A stretch of DNA of 42,814 nucleotides from Nitrososphaerales archaeon (GTDB lineage Archaea; Thermoproteota; Nitrososphaeria; Nitrososphaerales; JACAEJ01), in NCBI GenBank assembly GCA_013388925.1, contig JACAEJ010000041.1, positions 1-42,814 on the forward strand, read 5' to 3'. Each line of letters starts with the position of its first letter. Positions within the stretch are counted from its first letter, which is position 1. The notes under the pieces are model-generated. The model ran no database searches. It was not told where the DNA came from and was given only the letters and a program-made list of their open reading frames with translations. Below, one piece after another: positions 1-9,175 of this stretch. The position numbers were made by a program, and so were the translations under genes.

Positions 1-13
1 AGACGATCCTGAT

Positions 14-1906
14 TTGAGAAGGAAGAAGTGGGGGAGAATGGTCATATCGGCCACCCCTCAGACAGTCAAGAACGATCTTCTTCGTGGGAGAATGGAGACA
101 AGGGACTTCTCCCTCTTGATCTTTGATGAAGCCCACAGAGCGATAGGCGATCATCCCTACAGCGTCATAGGCAGAAGGTTTGCTGAGGACAACCCCAATT
201 GCAGGACCATGGGTCTTACAGCATCTCCTCCATCTGACAGGGAAAGGTTGGAAGAAGTCATGAAGAACTTGAACTTAAGAAGGATAGAGGCAAGGGACGA
301 AAGGAGCGAAGATGTGAGAGGTTACGTCTACAAGACGAAGATAGAGTGGATCAGGCTCGACCTACCTCCCATCATATCAGAGATAAGAAGGGCGCTAAGG
401 GAGGCCCTATCGACAAAGCTCAAGACGTTGGAAGAAGCCCATCTGCTCAAATTTGATGGCAAGGAGTACATAGGCATGAAAAAGCTCCTTGATCTTAGGC
501 AAAAGGCCGAGCAGAGCGGCGTGCCAGAGGCTAGGTCGTCCTTACTTTCATCCATAAGGCTAACTCATGCCATTAACCTGCTGGAGACTCAGAGCATATC
601 GGCCTTTGTCAATTTCATAGAAAGGCTGTTCACGAGGGTTAGGGGAATAGGCGTAAAAGACCTTTTGGGAGACCGTCACGTCAGGGAGGCCTACGAGGCT
701 GCGAGGGGTGCTCTGGCGATAGGAATAGAGCACCCAAAAGTTCAGGAGATAGAAAGGGTTACTTCATCGCTGAAGGATAGTGAGAAAGCCATCGTCTTTG
801 CAAGCTACAGAAACTCTGTCGAGACCCTTCAGAGCAGGCTATCATCAAAAGGGATCAAAGTAGGAATGTTGATAGGGAAGAGGGGGGAGGGGGGCCAGTC
901 ACAGGAGGAGCAAATCAGGGCTCTAAATGGTTTGAGGGAAGGAACCTTCAACGTTTTGGTAGCGACTCAAGTGGGCGAAGAGGGTTTGGACGTATCAGAC
1001 TGCAACCATGTAATATTTTACGACAATGTCCCAAGCGCCATAAGGTTCGTCCAGAGAAGGGGTAGAACAGGTAGAAGGGCTCCTGGCAGAGTAATGATCC
1101 TTATGGCAAAAGGGACTAAAGATGAAGCATACTACTGGGTGGGCAGGAAGAGGCTAAAGGAGACCAAGGAAATCATAAAAGAGGTAGGAAAGGAAGAGAG
1201 AGGTCCCCTCGATGAGTATGTGAAGAAGGAGCGCCCAGAGTCGCCCGTGATATACGTGGATGCTCGTGAGACGATTGGCATGATAGAAAGCCTCAGGGGT
1301 CTAGGTGCCAAAGTTGAGGTCAAGACTCTTGACATAGGGGATTTTGTCCTATCTAGCGATTTGATAGTTGAGAGGAAGACAGTAGAGGACTTCGTAAGAT
1401 CGGTCATGGACAGCAGGCTCTTTAAGCAAGCGATGGCGATGAAGGGCTCCTACAGAAGGCCCATCTTGATACTGCAAGGGGAGCTGAAGGATGCTATGGG
1501 GATTGGGGAGGGTGCCTTCTTTGGTGCTCTAGCGAGCATAATTTCTGACTTTCAGATTCCCATCTTCATGACCCACAACGAGGAAGAGACTGCAAAGATG
1601 CTCTATCATATAGCCCGTCGTGAGCAGATAGGGGCAAAGAGGGAGGTTAGAGTTAGAGAGGGCAAGAAGCCTATGAGTATGGATGAGATTCAACGCTACA
1701 TAGTGTCCGGTATACCCAGTATTGATGCAGTCTTGGCCGATAGGTTGTTGAAGGAACTTGGAACGGTTGAGAAGGTGTTTACAACCGATGAAGATGAGTT
1801 GAAGAAAGTGAAGGGGATAGGTGATAAGTTGGCGAAGAGGATAAGAGAAATATCCAAAGCGAAGTATGAGCTCAGGCGATCTATGACAACTAACCAAAGC
1901 ACTTGA
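14..1906 (+). CDS. hef: Hef-like helicase/ERCC4-type nuclease, 5' end truncated by the window
   Basis: DEAH box (LIFDEAHRAIGD), helicase C motifs (VATQVGEEGLDV, QRRGRTGR), ERCC4 nuclease motif (IVERKTVEDFVRSVMDSRLFKQ), C-terminal HhH (KKVKGIGDKLAKRI). Confidence 0.93.
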   Translation: MRRKKWGRMVISATPQTVKNDLLRGRMETRDFSLLIFDEAHRAIGDHPYSVIGRRFAEDNPNCRTMGLTASPPSDRERLEEVMKNLNLRRIEARDERSEDVRGYVYKTKIEWIRLDLPPIISEIRRALREALSTKLKTLEEAHLLKFDGKEYIGMKKLLDLRQKAEQSGVPEARSSLLSSIRLTHAINLLETQSISAFVNFIERLFTRVRGIGVKDLLGDRHVREAYEAARGALAIGIEHPKVQEIERVTSSLKDSEKAIVFASYRNSVETLQSRLSSKGIKVGMLIGKRGEGGQSQEEQIRALNGLREGTFNVLVATQVGEEGLDVSDCNHVIFYDNVPSAIRFVQRRGRTGRRAPGRVMILMAKGTKDEAYYWVGRKRLKETKEIIKEVGKEERGPLDEYVKKERPESPVIYVDARETIGMIESLRGLGAKVEVKTLDIGDFVLSSDLIVERKTVEDFVRSVMDSRLFKQAMAMKGSYRRPILILQGELKDAMGIGEGAFFGALASIISDFQIPIFMTHNEEETAKMLYHIARREQIGAKREVRVREGKKPMSMDEIQRYIVSGIPSIDAVLADRLLKELGTVEKVFTTDEDELKKVKGIGDKLAKRIREISKAKYELRRSMTTNQST

Positions 1907-1929
1907 TGACTCAAACATCTGGTGAATAA

Positions 1930-2916
1930 ATGGGGATAAGATTGGCCAAGAAGTCTTCGATGAAGAGGGTCTTGCTCTTGGTATCCACCTTAGTATTGGT
2001 GAGCGCTATTCTTGTCTCATGGTTCGCCTATTATAATTATCGACTTTCCGAAAGTGAACTGGACAAAAGGTTAGAAAAGGCTATCGACTTCCTTCTTATC
2101 CAGTACACCCCCCAACTAAGACTATGCTGTGAAGCCCCTTACGTTGCCCCAAACACCTACTGGCTGGCAAGCGATAATCTCCTAGCATATCATGCCCTTG
2201 AGCCCTATTATCCCAATATTTCAATGACGGTTTATCTGGAATTGGAGGGGCGTGATGGGTTGAAGAGTGAACTCTACGAGACCCTCTTTGGCGAGAGCGT
2301 ACCCTTGCCCATAAAAGAGAAAGTAACTTATGTCATAGAGCAACATGATAATTACGTCATAAAGACCGATGTTCACAATTGCACCTCCGCCTTCCCTTAC
2401 TGGGACGAGTATGCCAACCTTCTGATATGTAGCGCTCTTTCTTTGCACTGGGAGGGAAATCATACAGGCGCTCTAAGACTCTTCGACAAAGCGGTTGGAA
2501 TGTGGGATGGAAAAGGTCTGCGTGATAGGGCTATAGAAGAGGCAGAAGAGAACCTTCTTGGCCTCTATGAAACCTACAAGTTGGCGTTATTGCTGTACGC
2601 ATCGAGAATCCTTCAACGCCCACTACCATTTAGGTCCCAGCTCGAAAGCGTCTTGTGGACAACACAAAGGGTTAGCGATGGCGGTATGGTGACTCACTAC
2701 AACGGCTCTACCACTCCGATAACACCTATCGGGGACGCAAATACGGAAACCACATCCCTCACAATAATAGCTTACAGATATACACCAACCACGAATAGTT
2801 ACTCTTTTCCTAGCTTAGGTACTCAATGCTGTGCATGTAGAGACGGTGCGGAATCGCTTAGACGTTTCTATCGACTCTTCTTACACGAACCATCAAAATC
2901 TTCTTTGATTATTTAG
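1930..2916 (+). CDS. Hypothetical protein with N-terminal transmembrane/signal anchor
   Basis: Long ORF; hydrophobic N-terminus VLLLVSTLVLVSAILVSWFAYY; family not recognised. Confidence 0.6.
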   Translation: MGIRLAKKSSMKRVLLLVSTLVLVSAILVSWFAYYNYRLSESELDKRLEKAIDFLLIQYTPQLRLCCEAPYVAPNTYWLASDNLLAYHALEPYYPNISMTVYLELEGRDGLKSELYETLFGESVPLPIKEKVTYVIEQHDNYVIKTDVHNCTSAFPYWDEYANLLICSALSLHWEGNHTGALRLFDKAVGMWDGKGLRDRAIEEAEENLLGLYETYKLALLLYASRILQRPLPFRSQLESVLWTTQRVSDGGMVTHYNGSTTPITPIGDANTETTSLTIIAYRYTPTTNSYSFPSLGTQCCACRDGAESLRRFYRLFLHEPSKSSLII

Positions 2917-2923
2917 GCCATCA

Positions 2924-3262
2924 TCAGGCCTTCTTCATCTTCTCAATTATCTCCATGTAGATAAGAATCAGTCTGGCTATACTTGCCTGTTTTTCTACGT
3001 CCTCCTCCTTGCTCAGAGCATCAGAGAGTCGCTGAATCTTATCTAACGCAATATCTCCAAGGCTCGCAGGCACCCCGCCTTCAAGGCTAACTCTCTCTAT
3101 TGATACCAAGTCTGATAGATCATCACAATTTACGCAAAGGCTCCTGTTCTTGTACCTCACCTGAAGGCCTCCACACTTTGGGCACACTTCTTTCAGTAAG
3201 ATCGCTCCCTTTCTTATGAGCTTTGCAGCATCACCCATCTTGTCCTTTTTGACTTCGGCCAA
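2924..3262 (-). CDS. SSSCA1/autoantigen p27-like zinc-ribbon protein
   Basis: AKLIRKGAILLKEVCPKCGGLQVRYKNRSLCVNCDD pattern. Confidence 0.8.
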   Translation of the reverse strand: MAEVKKDKMGDAAKLIRKGAILLKEVCPKCGGLQVRYKNRSLCVNCDDLSDLVSIERVSLEGGVPASLGDIALDKIQRLSDALSKEEDVEKQASIARLILIYMEIIEKMKKA

Positions 3263-3385
3263 GGTCTAGCCTGATGATGGTATGAGTACATATGTAAACT
3301 TTGATTTTTGAGCCTATGTAACACCTCATCCACAATTCTTATTTATGGATGTCCAGAATGATATAGGGATTATGAGGCGGGTGTT

Positions 3386-3661
3386 ATGGGCTCAAAGAAG
3401 CAGAAGGAGAACGAGGAGAGGCTCGCCAAGGCCATCAGCACTCTACAGTCGGTAGCAGATAGCAACATAACGCCAAGAAACATAAGGAAGATAGCCAAGG
3501 ATGCCATTGTAATGCTTCAGGATGCAAAGTTGAGTATGGGGGTCAGGGCTGCCAATGCCATAAGCATGCTCGATGAAATATCTCAGGATCCAAATATGCC
3601 ATCCTTTGCACGTGTCACTATATGGTCGGCTCTAAGCCACCTAGAGAGTATAAGGGATTAA
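3386..3661 (+). CDS. UPF0147 family protein
   Basis: Small helical archaeal protein with ITPRNIRKIAKDAI...GVRAANAISMLDEISQDPNMP. Confidence 0.85.
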   Translation: MGSKKQKENEERLAKAISTLQSVADSNITPRNIRKIAKDAIVMLQDAKLSMGVRAANAISMLDEISQDPNMPSFARVTIWSALSHLESIRD

Positions 3662-3697
3662 GATGGTTAATGCTACTCGAGAAGGGGGTGTGGTGCG

Positions 3698-4087
3698 ATG
3701 ACTTGTGAGATTTGTGGAAGCCCCACCGAACGCCTGTTCTCGGTCCTGATAGAGGGCGCAACCCTTAGGGTCTGTGGCTCTTGCGCGAAGCTCGGTTCTC
3801 CGGTCAGGGAAAGAAAGGTCACTAGGGTAGCAGTGCAGAGGCCCAAGCCTCCCACCTCTTCTTTGGAGGAGCCTTCAATGGAGCTAGTACAAGAGTACCA
3901 TAGAGTAATAAAGCAGGCCAGAGAGAGGCTCGGGTTGTCCCAAGAACAGCTAGGGCACAAGATAAACGAAAAGTCTTCCGTGATAAGGCTCATGGAGAGT
4001 GGCAAGCTCAAGCCCAACGACCTTTTGGTAAGGAAGGTGGAGCACGCGCTGAAGATAAGGCTCCTTGCGCCTGTTGAGAGCGAGTGA
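3698..4087 (+). CDS. Archaeal multiprotein bridging factor aMBF1 (zinc ribbon + HTH)
   Basis: N-terminal CEICGSP...CGSC ribbon; HTH RERLGLSQEQLGHKINEKSSVIRLMESG. Confidence 0.88.
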   Translation: MTCEICGSPTERLFSVLIEGATLRVCGSCAKLGSPVRERKVTRVAVQRPKPPTSSLEEPSMELVQEYHRVIKQARERLGLSQEQLGHKINEKSSVIRLMESGKLKPNDLLVRKVEHALKIRLLAPVESE

Positions 4088-4119
4088 TTTTTCACAAGTT
4101 TGCATAATCTGATGATGCC

Positions 4120-4581
4120 TTGGACCCAAAAAAAAGGCTCTCTATGACGATAGACTACCTCTTTGGCAGAGGGACAAGTAGTGTCATCCCCGTCGATAGA
4201 CTGAACTTTGCCTTTTCCAAGAGGACTGGTAGGATGAAGAGCGTGCTGTTGGACGGCAAATTGTTGGCCACCCTTCGCTCCGATGGAGGCATAGCTCTAA
4301 CCATCCACGGAGCAGATCTACTGACAAAGCATCCAGGATTCTTCGAAAACTGTGTAGTGGTGGGAGATGAAGCAAGAGAATACGTATCCATGGGCAGATC
4401 TGCCTTTGTAAAACATGTGGTAAGCTGTGGGGACAGGATAAGGCCTGGCTCAGAAGTAGTTGTAGTGGACACTAATAGGCGGGTAATAGCAGTGGGCAAG
4501 GCCATTCTATCGGCAAGAATGATGAGGAGCTTCAAGCAAGGTGTTGCGGTAAAAGTAAGGGAGGGGATAAAAAACGTATAA
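4120..4581 (+). CDS. PUA-domain protein (archaeosine tRNA-guanine transglycosylase-like C-terminal domain)
   Basis: PUA pattern KHVVSCGDRIRPGSEVVVVDTNRRVIAVGKAILSARMM; TTG start. Confidence 0.75.
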   Translation: MDPKKRLSMTIDYLFGRGTSSVIPVDRLNFAFSKRTGRMKSVLLDGKLLATLRSDGGIALTIHGADLLTKHPGFFENCVVVGDEAREYVSMGRSAFVKHVVSCGDRIRPGSEVVVVDTNRRVIAVGKAILSARMMRSFKQGVAVKVREGIKNV

Positions 4582-4589
4582 TAACTTGA

Positions 4590-4958
4590 ATGAGCCTGTT
4601 CTTGGGCAAAGAGGCGATGGTCGTGAAGGTGGGTGATAGGCAGGCCAAGAGAATGCTAGAGAGGATGGGGGTAAACCTTGAGCCCATAAATGGAGTAGAA
4701 GAAGTTATCATAAGAACCATTAGTAAAGACATAGTCATCAGGGACCCTAACGTGTCTGAGGTCAAGGCCAAGGGAATCAGGGTCTTTCAGGTCATGGGAG
4801 AAGATATTGAGGAAAGGATCAGAGAGGCGCCCAAGTTTACTGAAGAGGATATTCTTCTGGTTGCCCAGCAGGCTAATGTATCAAAAGAAGTTGCAGCAAA
4901 TGCTTTGGCCGAATCAAATGGAGACCTAGCTCAAGCCATATTAAAGTTGACATCTTAA
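4590..4958 (+). CDS. nac: Nascent polypeptide-associated complex protein (archaeal NAC)
   Basis: NAC domain plus C-terminal UBA-like EEDILLVAQQANVSKEVAANALAESNGDLAQAILKL. Confidence 0.9.
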   Translation: MSLFLGKEAMVVKVGDRQAKRMLERMGVNLEPINGVEEVIIRTISKDIVIRDPNVSEVKAKGIRVFQVMGEDIEERIREAPKFTEEDILLVAQQANVSKEVAANALAESNGDLAQAILKLTS

Positions 4959-5067
4959 AGTCTTGCAATAACTATCTTGCAAACAAGCTTTATTCTCCTA
5001 GTTTGCGCTATAGGCTCATACATCAAAGAAAAAAGAAATCAGGATAATGATTTGATTGTCGATTTGG

Positions 5068-5448
5068 TTATTCTATGCCCCATTTTTTTGTTATTTTCAC
5101 TATTATGAAGATTACAAATGCAACTATCAGGAATGTTATCAAAGCTCCTATGAAGTGGCCTACGCGGAAGGGCCCTAATTGAATCGTATCCCATGCAACT
5201 CCCGGCATCGCTAGCTCTATTATGGGCATGATCAGATCGCCTACAAGTGCTTGGACCAAGGTGCCAAGGTACAAGCCGAGAATAAAGGCAACCGCCATTC
5301 CCATGACCTTGTACTTTGAAACAAAATCCATGAACTCTCCCCAGAGGCCCTTGGGCTTTGTTGGCGTTGGGGCTGGCTTTGGCTCTAAAATTGTTCGAAT
5401 ACGCCTCAGCTCTTCAAGTATCTCTTCATCCTTCACCAAAATGATCAA
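5068..5448 (-). CDS. mscL: MscL-family large-conductance mechanosensitive channel
   Basis: EFMDFVSKYKVMGMAVAFILGLYLGTLVQALVGDLIMPIIELAMPG; two TM segments. Confidence 0.8.
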   Translation of the reverse strand: MIILVKDEEILEELRRIRTILEPKPAPTPTKPKGLWGEFMDFVSKYKVMGMAVAFILGLYLGTLVQALVGDLIMPIIELAMPGVAWDTIQLGPFRVGHFIGALITFLIVAFVIFIIVKITKKWGIE

Positions 5449-5558
5449 AAATTAGGCTCTTCTCTTTTTCTTATAAATGTTTTGACATATTAGGAAGAAT
5501 CTTTCATACGTGAATCTCTATAGAAATTTTTAATTCATCCTTTAGAATTAGGGGTAGT

Positions 5559-6542
5559 ATGATCAGAGTGATCATAAAGACACCATCGAGGTTACACATG
5601 ACCCTCATAGATCTCAACGGTAGCTTGGGGAGGATAGATGGTGGAGTAGGGATAGCGTTAGAGAGGCCCAAAGTGGCTCTGGAATCAGAGCTCATGAACG
5701 TTGGGATATTGGTCGAAGGAGACGATGATGGTAGAACGCTTGGGATTGTGAATACGGTTTTGAAGAACTACGGTTTGAAAGGTGGGATTCATATCAAGGT
5801 TCTTGAAAAGTACGACGAACACGTGGGACTCGGCCTTGGCACCCAGCTATCGTTGGCCACTGCCTTTTCAATAGCAAAATTGCACGGAATTTGCGTCGGT
5901 CCGAAAGAGTTGGCCAAGGTTGTCGGGAGAGGTGGAACTTCTGGGATAGGAGTAGCTGCCTTTGAAACTGGTGGAATGATCGTCGATGGTGGCCATACTT
6001 TTGGTCAAGACAAACAGAAGCAGAGCTTCCTGCCGTCTTCGGCCTCCAAAGCTCCTCCTGCCCCGATAATCTCGAGACTGGACTTCCCTGAAGATTGGTT
6101 GATAGTGCTGGCTACCCCAAAGGAAAACCAGAGAATTCATGGTTCTCTTGAAGTCGAGCTTTTTTCCAAGAACTGTCCGATACCCATAAGTGAAGTTCAA
6201 GCACTATCACACATAATACTAATGAAGCTCCTGCCCTCGGTCGTTACAAAGGACGTAGCCGAATTCGGAGAGGCCGTATCTCTCATGCAAGGGATAGGCT
6301 TCAAGAAGATAGAGTTGAATCTTCAGTCTAATAGGGTAAAAGAGGTTATGACTGTGATGGCTGAGACTGGTGCCTATGGTGTAGGTTTGAGTTCCTTTGG
6401 GCCCACGCTCTACACAGTTGTCGATAGCATAAAGAAGGCCAAGGCCATAGCTAAGGCTGCTGAAGACGGGATGAAAGAGACGGGAGGAGTGGTGCTGATA
6501 ACGAAGGCGAACAACAAGGGCGCTGAAGTATCCGCGATTTGA
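5559..6542 (+). CDS. Beta-ribofuranosylaminobenzene 5'-phosphate (beta-RFAP) synthase family, GHMP-kinase fold
   Basis: TPSRLHMTLIDLNGSLGRIDGGVGIALERP; GLGLGTQLSLATAFSIAKLHG; GRGGTSGIGVAAFETGGMIVDGGH. Confidence 0.88.
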   Translation: MIRVIIKTPSRLHMTLIDLNGSLGRIDGGVGIALERPKVALESELMNVGILVEGDDDGRTLGIVNTVLKNYGLKGGIHIKVLEKYDEHVGLGLGTQLSLATAFSIAKLHGICVGPKELAKVVGRGGTSGIGVAAFETGGMIVDGGHTFGQDKQKQSFLPSSASKAPPAPIISRLDFPEDWLIVLATPKENQRIHGSLEVELFSKNCPIPISEVQALSHIILMKLLPSVVTKDVAEFGEAVSLMQGIGFKKIELNLQSNRVKEVMTVMAETGAYGVGLSSFGPTLYTVVDSIKKAKAIAKAAEDGMKETGGVVLITKANNKGAEVSAI

Positions 6543-6604
6543 TTTTTCATACTGAAAATCTATGATGAAATGAGCAAAAGAATCCAGATATTTGCCTATA
6601 AAAA

Positions 6605-7186
6605 TCAGAGGAAGCTCGATACAGGGAAGGCCTCTTCTATTCTTATAATTATCCTCTCATTATGTATCACCCTATAGTGTCTAGATAGCATAGAGTCCCC
6701 AACCTTGATTTTAAAGGCTTCAGCAAGTTGATCATCAGCCTTGATGACATCTATTGATTCTATCTCCCTCCTTGTCTCGAGCTTGTGGGAAATTATTATC
6801 TTTCCTATTGGTATATCCGATGAGGTTAGATCTCTTCTTATTGATTCATTTAGCCCTCTTATGGGCGTCCAAGACCTTGCGAGGACTAGGGCCTTGTCGC
6901 TATCGGGGTTCTTTAGGTAAACCACTCTGTAGTTTACTACTTCTCCAGACTTGATCTTCAAATCCTTGGCTAAGGCATCATCTGCATCGATCAGGGTTCT
7001 GACGACCGTTGCTACTACGACTGGCTTTCCTGTCAGGACTTCCAAAGTCCTTGTGACAGAGCCATCTGTCGTGAGCAGTATCTTTTGAACACTCGACAGA
7101 CTGGATCTTATCCTTTTCTCTATCCTTTTTATTGCCCCCAACATTTCGTTGATCTCCATTCCCTTCAATCTTTGCATTGCCATCAT
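6605..7186 (-). CDS. Chorismate pyruvate-lyase-like (DUF98/UTRA-like fold) protein
   Basis: QKILLTTDGSVTRTLEVLTGKPVVV...SDIPIGKIIISHKLETRREI. Confidence 0.75.
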   Translation of the reverse strand: MMAMQRLKGMEINEMLGAIKRIEKRIRSSLSSVQKILLTTDGSVTRTLEVLTGKPVVVATVVRTLIDADDALAKDLKIKSGEVVNYRVVYLKNPDSDKALVLARSWTPIRGLNESIRRDLTSSDIPIGKIIISHKLETRREIESIDVIKADDQLAEAFKIKVGDSMLSRHYRVIHNERIIIRIEEAFPVSSFL

Positions 7187-7261
7187 TGCTCGGTGTGGAC
7201 AGGCAACTTATGAACCTTCTCGATCACACAAGGCATAAATCAAGGCAAATCAGATCATATC

Positions 7262-8638
7262 TTGATTCTTTTGTCCGATCTTGAAGGTCTAACCAGGAAG
7301 TTGATATTGAAGGGGAAGGGCTTGGAAGAAGTGAAGAACAGGCTAGTAGAGGAGATAAGAGTCTACAAGGACAAGTTAAGTAGAGAGTCTGCCGAAAGCC
7401 TTGCCGACGCCGTCCTTGATGAGGTGAGGGATTCTGGCGCCCTTCCTAGATCAGACTTTGTGAGATCTGTACTAGAATACTCAAGATCAGGGGTCAGCAT
7501 GGGAATAATGGGAGTTGGTTCAAGGGGCGAGGGAGACTTCTTCGTTCATCACAAATTGGCCGAGATAGCTGGCAGACCTATCAGCAGTAGAGCTTTGCTG
7601 CATCCCCTCCACCATGACGATGCAGGCGCCATAGAAGTGAAGGGTAAGGTCTTGGTTACAGCAGTGGATGGCATGCACTCTAGGCTCAGTGATTTTCCCT
7701 TCTTGGCTGGCTTCCACGCATCTAGGGCTACCCTGAGGGATGTCTACGTTAAGGGCGCTAGACCCGTGGGCATGCTCGTGGATCTTCATCTAGCCGATGA
7801 TGGGGATGTGGGCAAACTCTTCGACTTCGAGGCGGGCGTCAGCGCCGTATCCATGCTCACGGAAACTCCTATACTAACAGGTAGCACACTGAGAATAGGT
7901 GGGGACATGGTGATAGGAGATAGGATGACAGGCTGTGTCGGGGCCTTTGGCATAACCGAGAGTGAAGCCATGCTCGCCGCAAGGCACAAGGTCAAGCCCG
8001 GAAGTGCCATACTTATGACCGAAGGGGCCGGCGGGGGGACTGTCTGCACAGCAGCGATATACTCGGGAAGACCAGACGTGGTGTTAGAGACTCTTAACAT
8101 TCAATTCGTAAAGGCGTGTAGAGCGTTGCTGGATTCGGGTTTAGTTGGTGAACTTTACGCCATGACCGATGTCACGAACGGAGGTGTGAGGGGTGACGCC
8201 CACGAAATCTCGAAGGTGTCGAAGACGGCTCTTCACTTCGATGAGAAAGAGATCAGACGCTTGGTCAATCCCAAGGTACTTGGATTGCTCGAGGATAAGG
8301 GTATAGACTATCTCGGTGTCTCCTTGGATGCCCTTATGGTATTTACTCCCGATGACCATGTCGATGAAATTGTGAAACAAGTCAGGAGGACCGGAGTGAT
8401 GATCGGTAGGGTTGGCTGGGTAGAAGATGCTACTCCAAAAGTCACCCTCATAACTTCCGAAGGTGAGAAGAATCTGGCTCTAAAGTTCAGAGAATCCGCC
8501 TATACAAGGATAAAGAAGGTTGTGGGTGAGGGGGCACCATGTGGAATCGATGATATGAAGGCGAAGGTAGAAGAGACCGCTAAAAGGGCTATTGGGAAGA
8601 GGGATGCCATCGTCAAGCACATTAACTCACTTGGTTGA
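7262..8638 (+). CDS. AIR synthase-related (PurM/HypE/SelD-like) protein
   Basis: DDAGAIEVKGKVLVTAVDGMHSRLSDFPFLAGFHASRATLRDVYVKGARPVGMLVDLH; TTG start. Confidence 0.8.
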   Translation: MILLSDLEGLTRKLILKGKGLEEVKNRLVEEIRVYKDKLSRESAESLADAVLDEVRDSGALPRSDFVRSVLEYSRSGVSMGIMGVGSRGEGDFFVHHKLAEIAGRPISSRALLHPLHHDDAGAIEVKGKVLVTAVDGMHSRLSDFPFLAGFHASRATLRDVYVKGARPVGMLVDLHLADDGDVGKLFDFEAGVSAVSMLTETPILTGSTLRIGGDMVIGDRMTGCVGAFGITESEAMLAARHKVKPGSAILMTEGAGGGTVCTAAIYSGRPDVVLETLNIQFVKACRALLDSGLVGELYAMTDVTNGGVRGDAHEISKVSKTALHFDEKEIRRLVNPKVLGLLEDKGIDYLGVSLDALMVFTPDDHVDEIVKQVRRTGVMIGRVGWVEDATPKVTLITSEGEKNLALKFRESAYTRIKKVVGEGAPCGIDDMKAKVEETAKRAIGKRDAIVKHINSLG

Positions 8639-8689
8639 TGGAGAGTGCGTGGACAACCTTCATTCTGCCGAAGGATGTGGTGAAGAAGA

Positions 8690-9142
8690 TTACCCACCTT
8701 TCACGCTTATGATAATCCACCAGATGAGCATGCTTATAACAAGTGTGGTCAGGCCCGATAAAACATATAGACTTGGCGCCCTTTTTGTGCCTGTTCTTCT
8801 CCCACCTAGATACATAAGATAGATGCCCAGCGTACCCACAGCAGTCGCAAAGAGGTTCAAGAAGGTCTCCAAAAGGCTTTGGAAAGAGAAAGACGGTATG
8901 ATCATGATCCCTATGATGTTTGGGTCCGTTCCTTCTAAGAGAGCATTTATGGCGCCAGCAGAAAATAGCAAAAAAACAAGTATGTAGCCCATCTCTATCA
9001 ACCTCTTCAAACTCAACAGGTCGTACAGTTTATCGAGCCTCTTCCTACCCACAAATCGCTCCATCCTGTCTAAAGTGGCATGATAAAAGACCAAGGCTCT
9101 ACTCTTTATTCCCAAGCTCTTTAACCTCCACCCAAGCTCCAA
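8690..9142 (-). CDS. Hypothetical multi-pass membrane protein
   Basis: Several hydrophobic segments; fills the gap upstream of topA. Confidence 0.55.
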   Translation of the reverse strand: MELGWRLKSLGIKSRALVFYHATLDRMERFVGRKRLDKLYDLLSLKRLIEMGYILVFLLFSAGAINALLEGTDPNIIGIMIIPSFSFQSLLETFLNLFATAVGTLGIYLMYLGGRRTGTKRAPSLYVLSGLTTLVISMLIWWIIISVKGG

Positions 9143-9175
9143 CCATGTTGCAAAAATCCATTCTTTCTTTTACTT

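Noticed and set aside
1529-1918. 129-aa minus-strand ORF within the hef 3' region
   Set aside because: Fully antisense to the ERCC4/HhH coding region.
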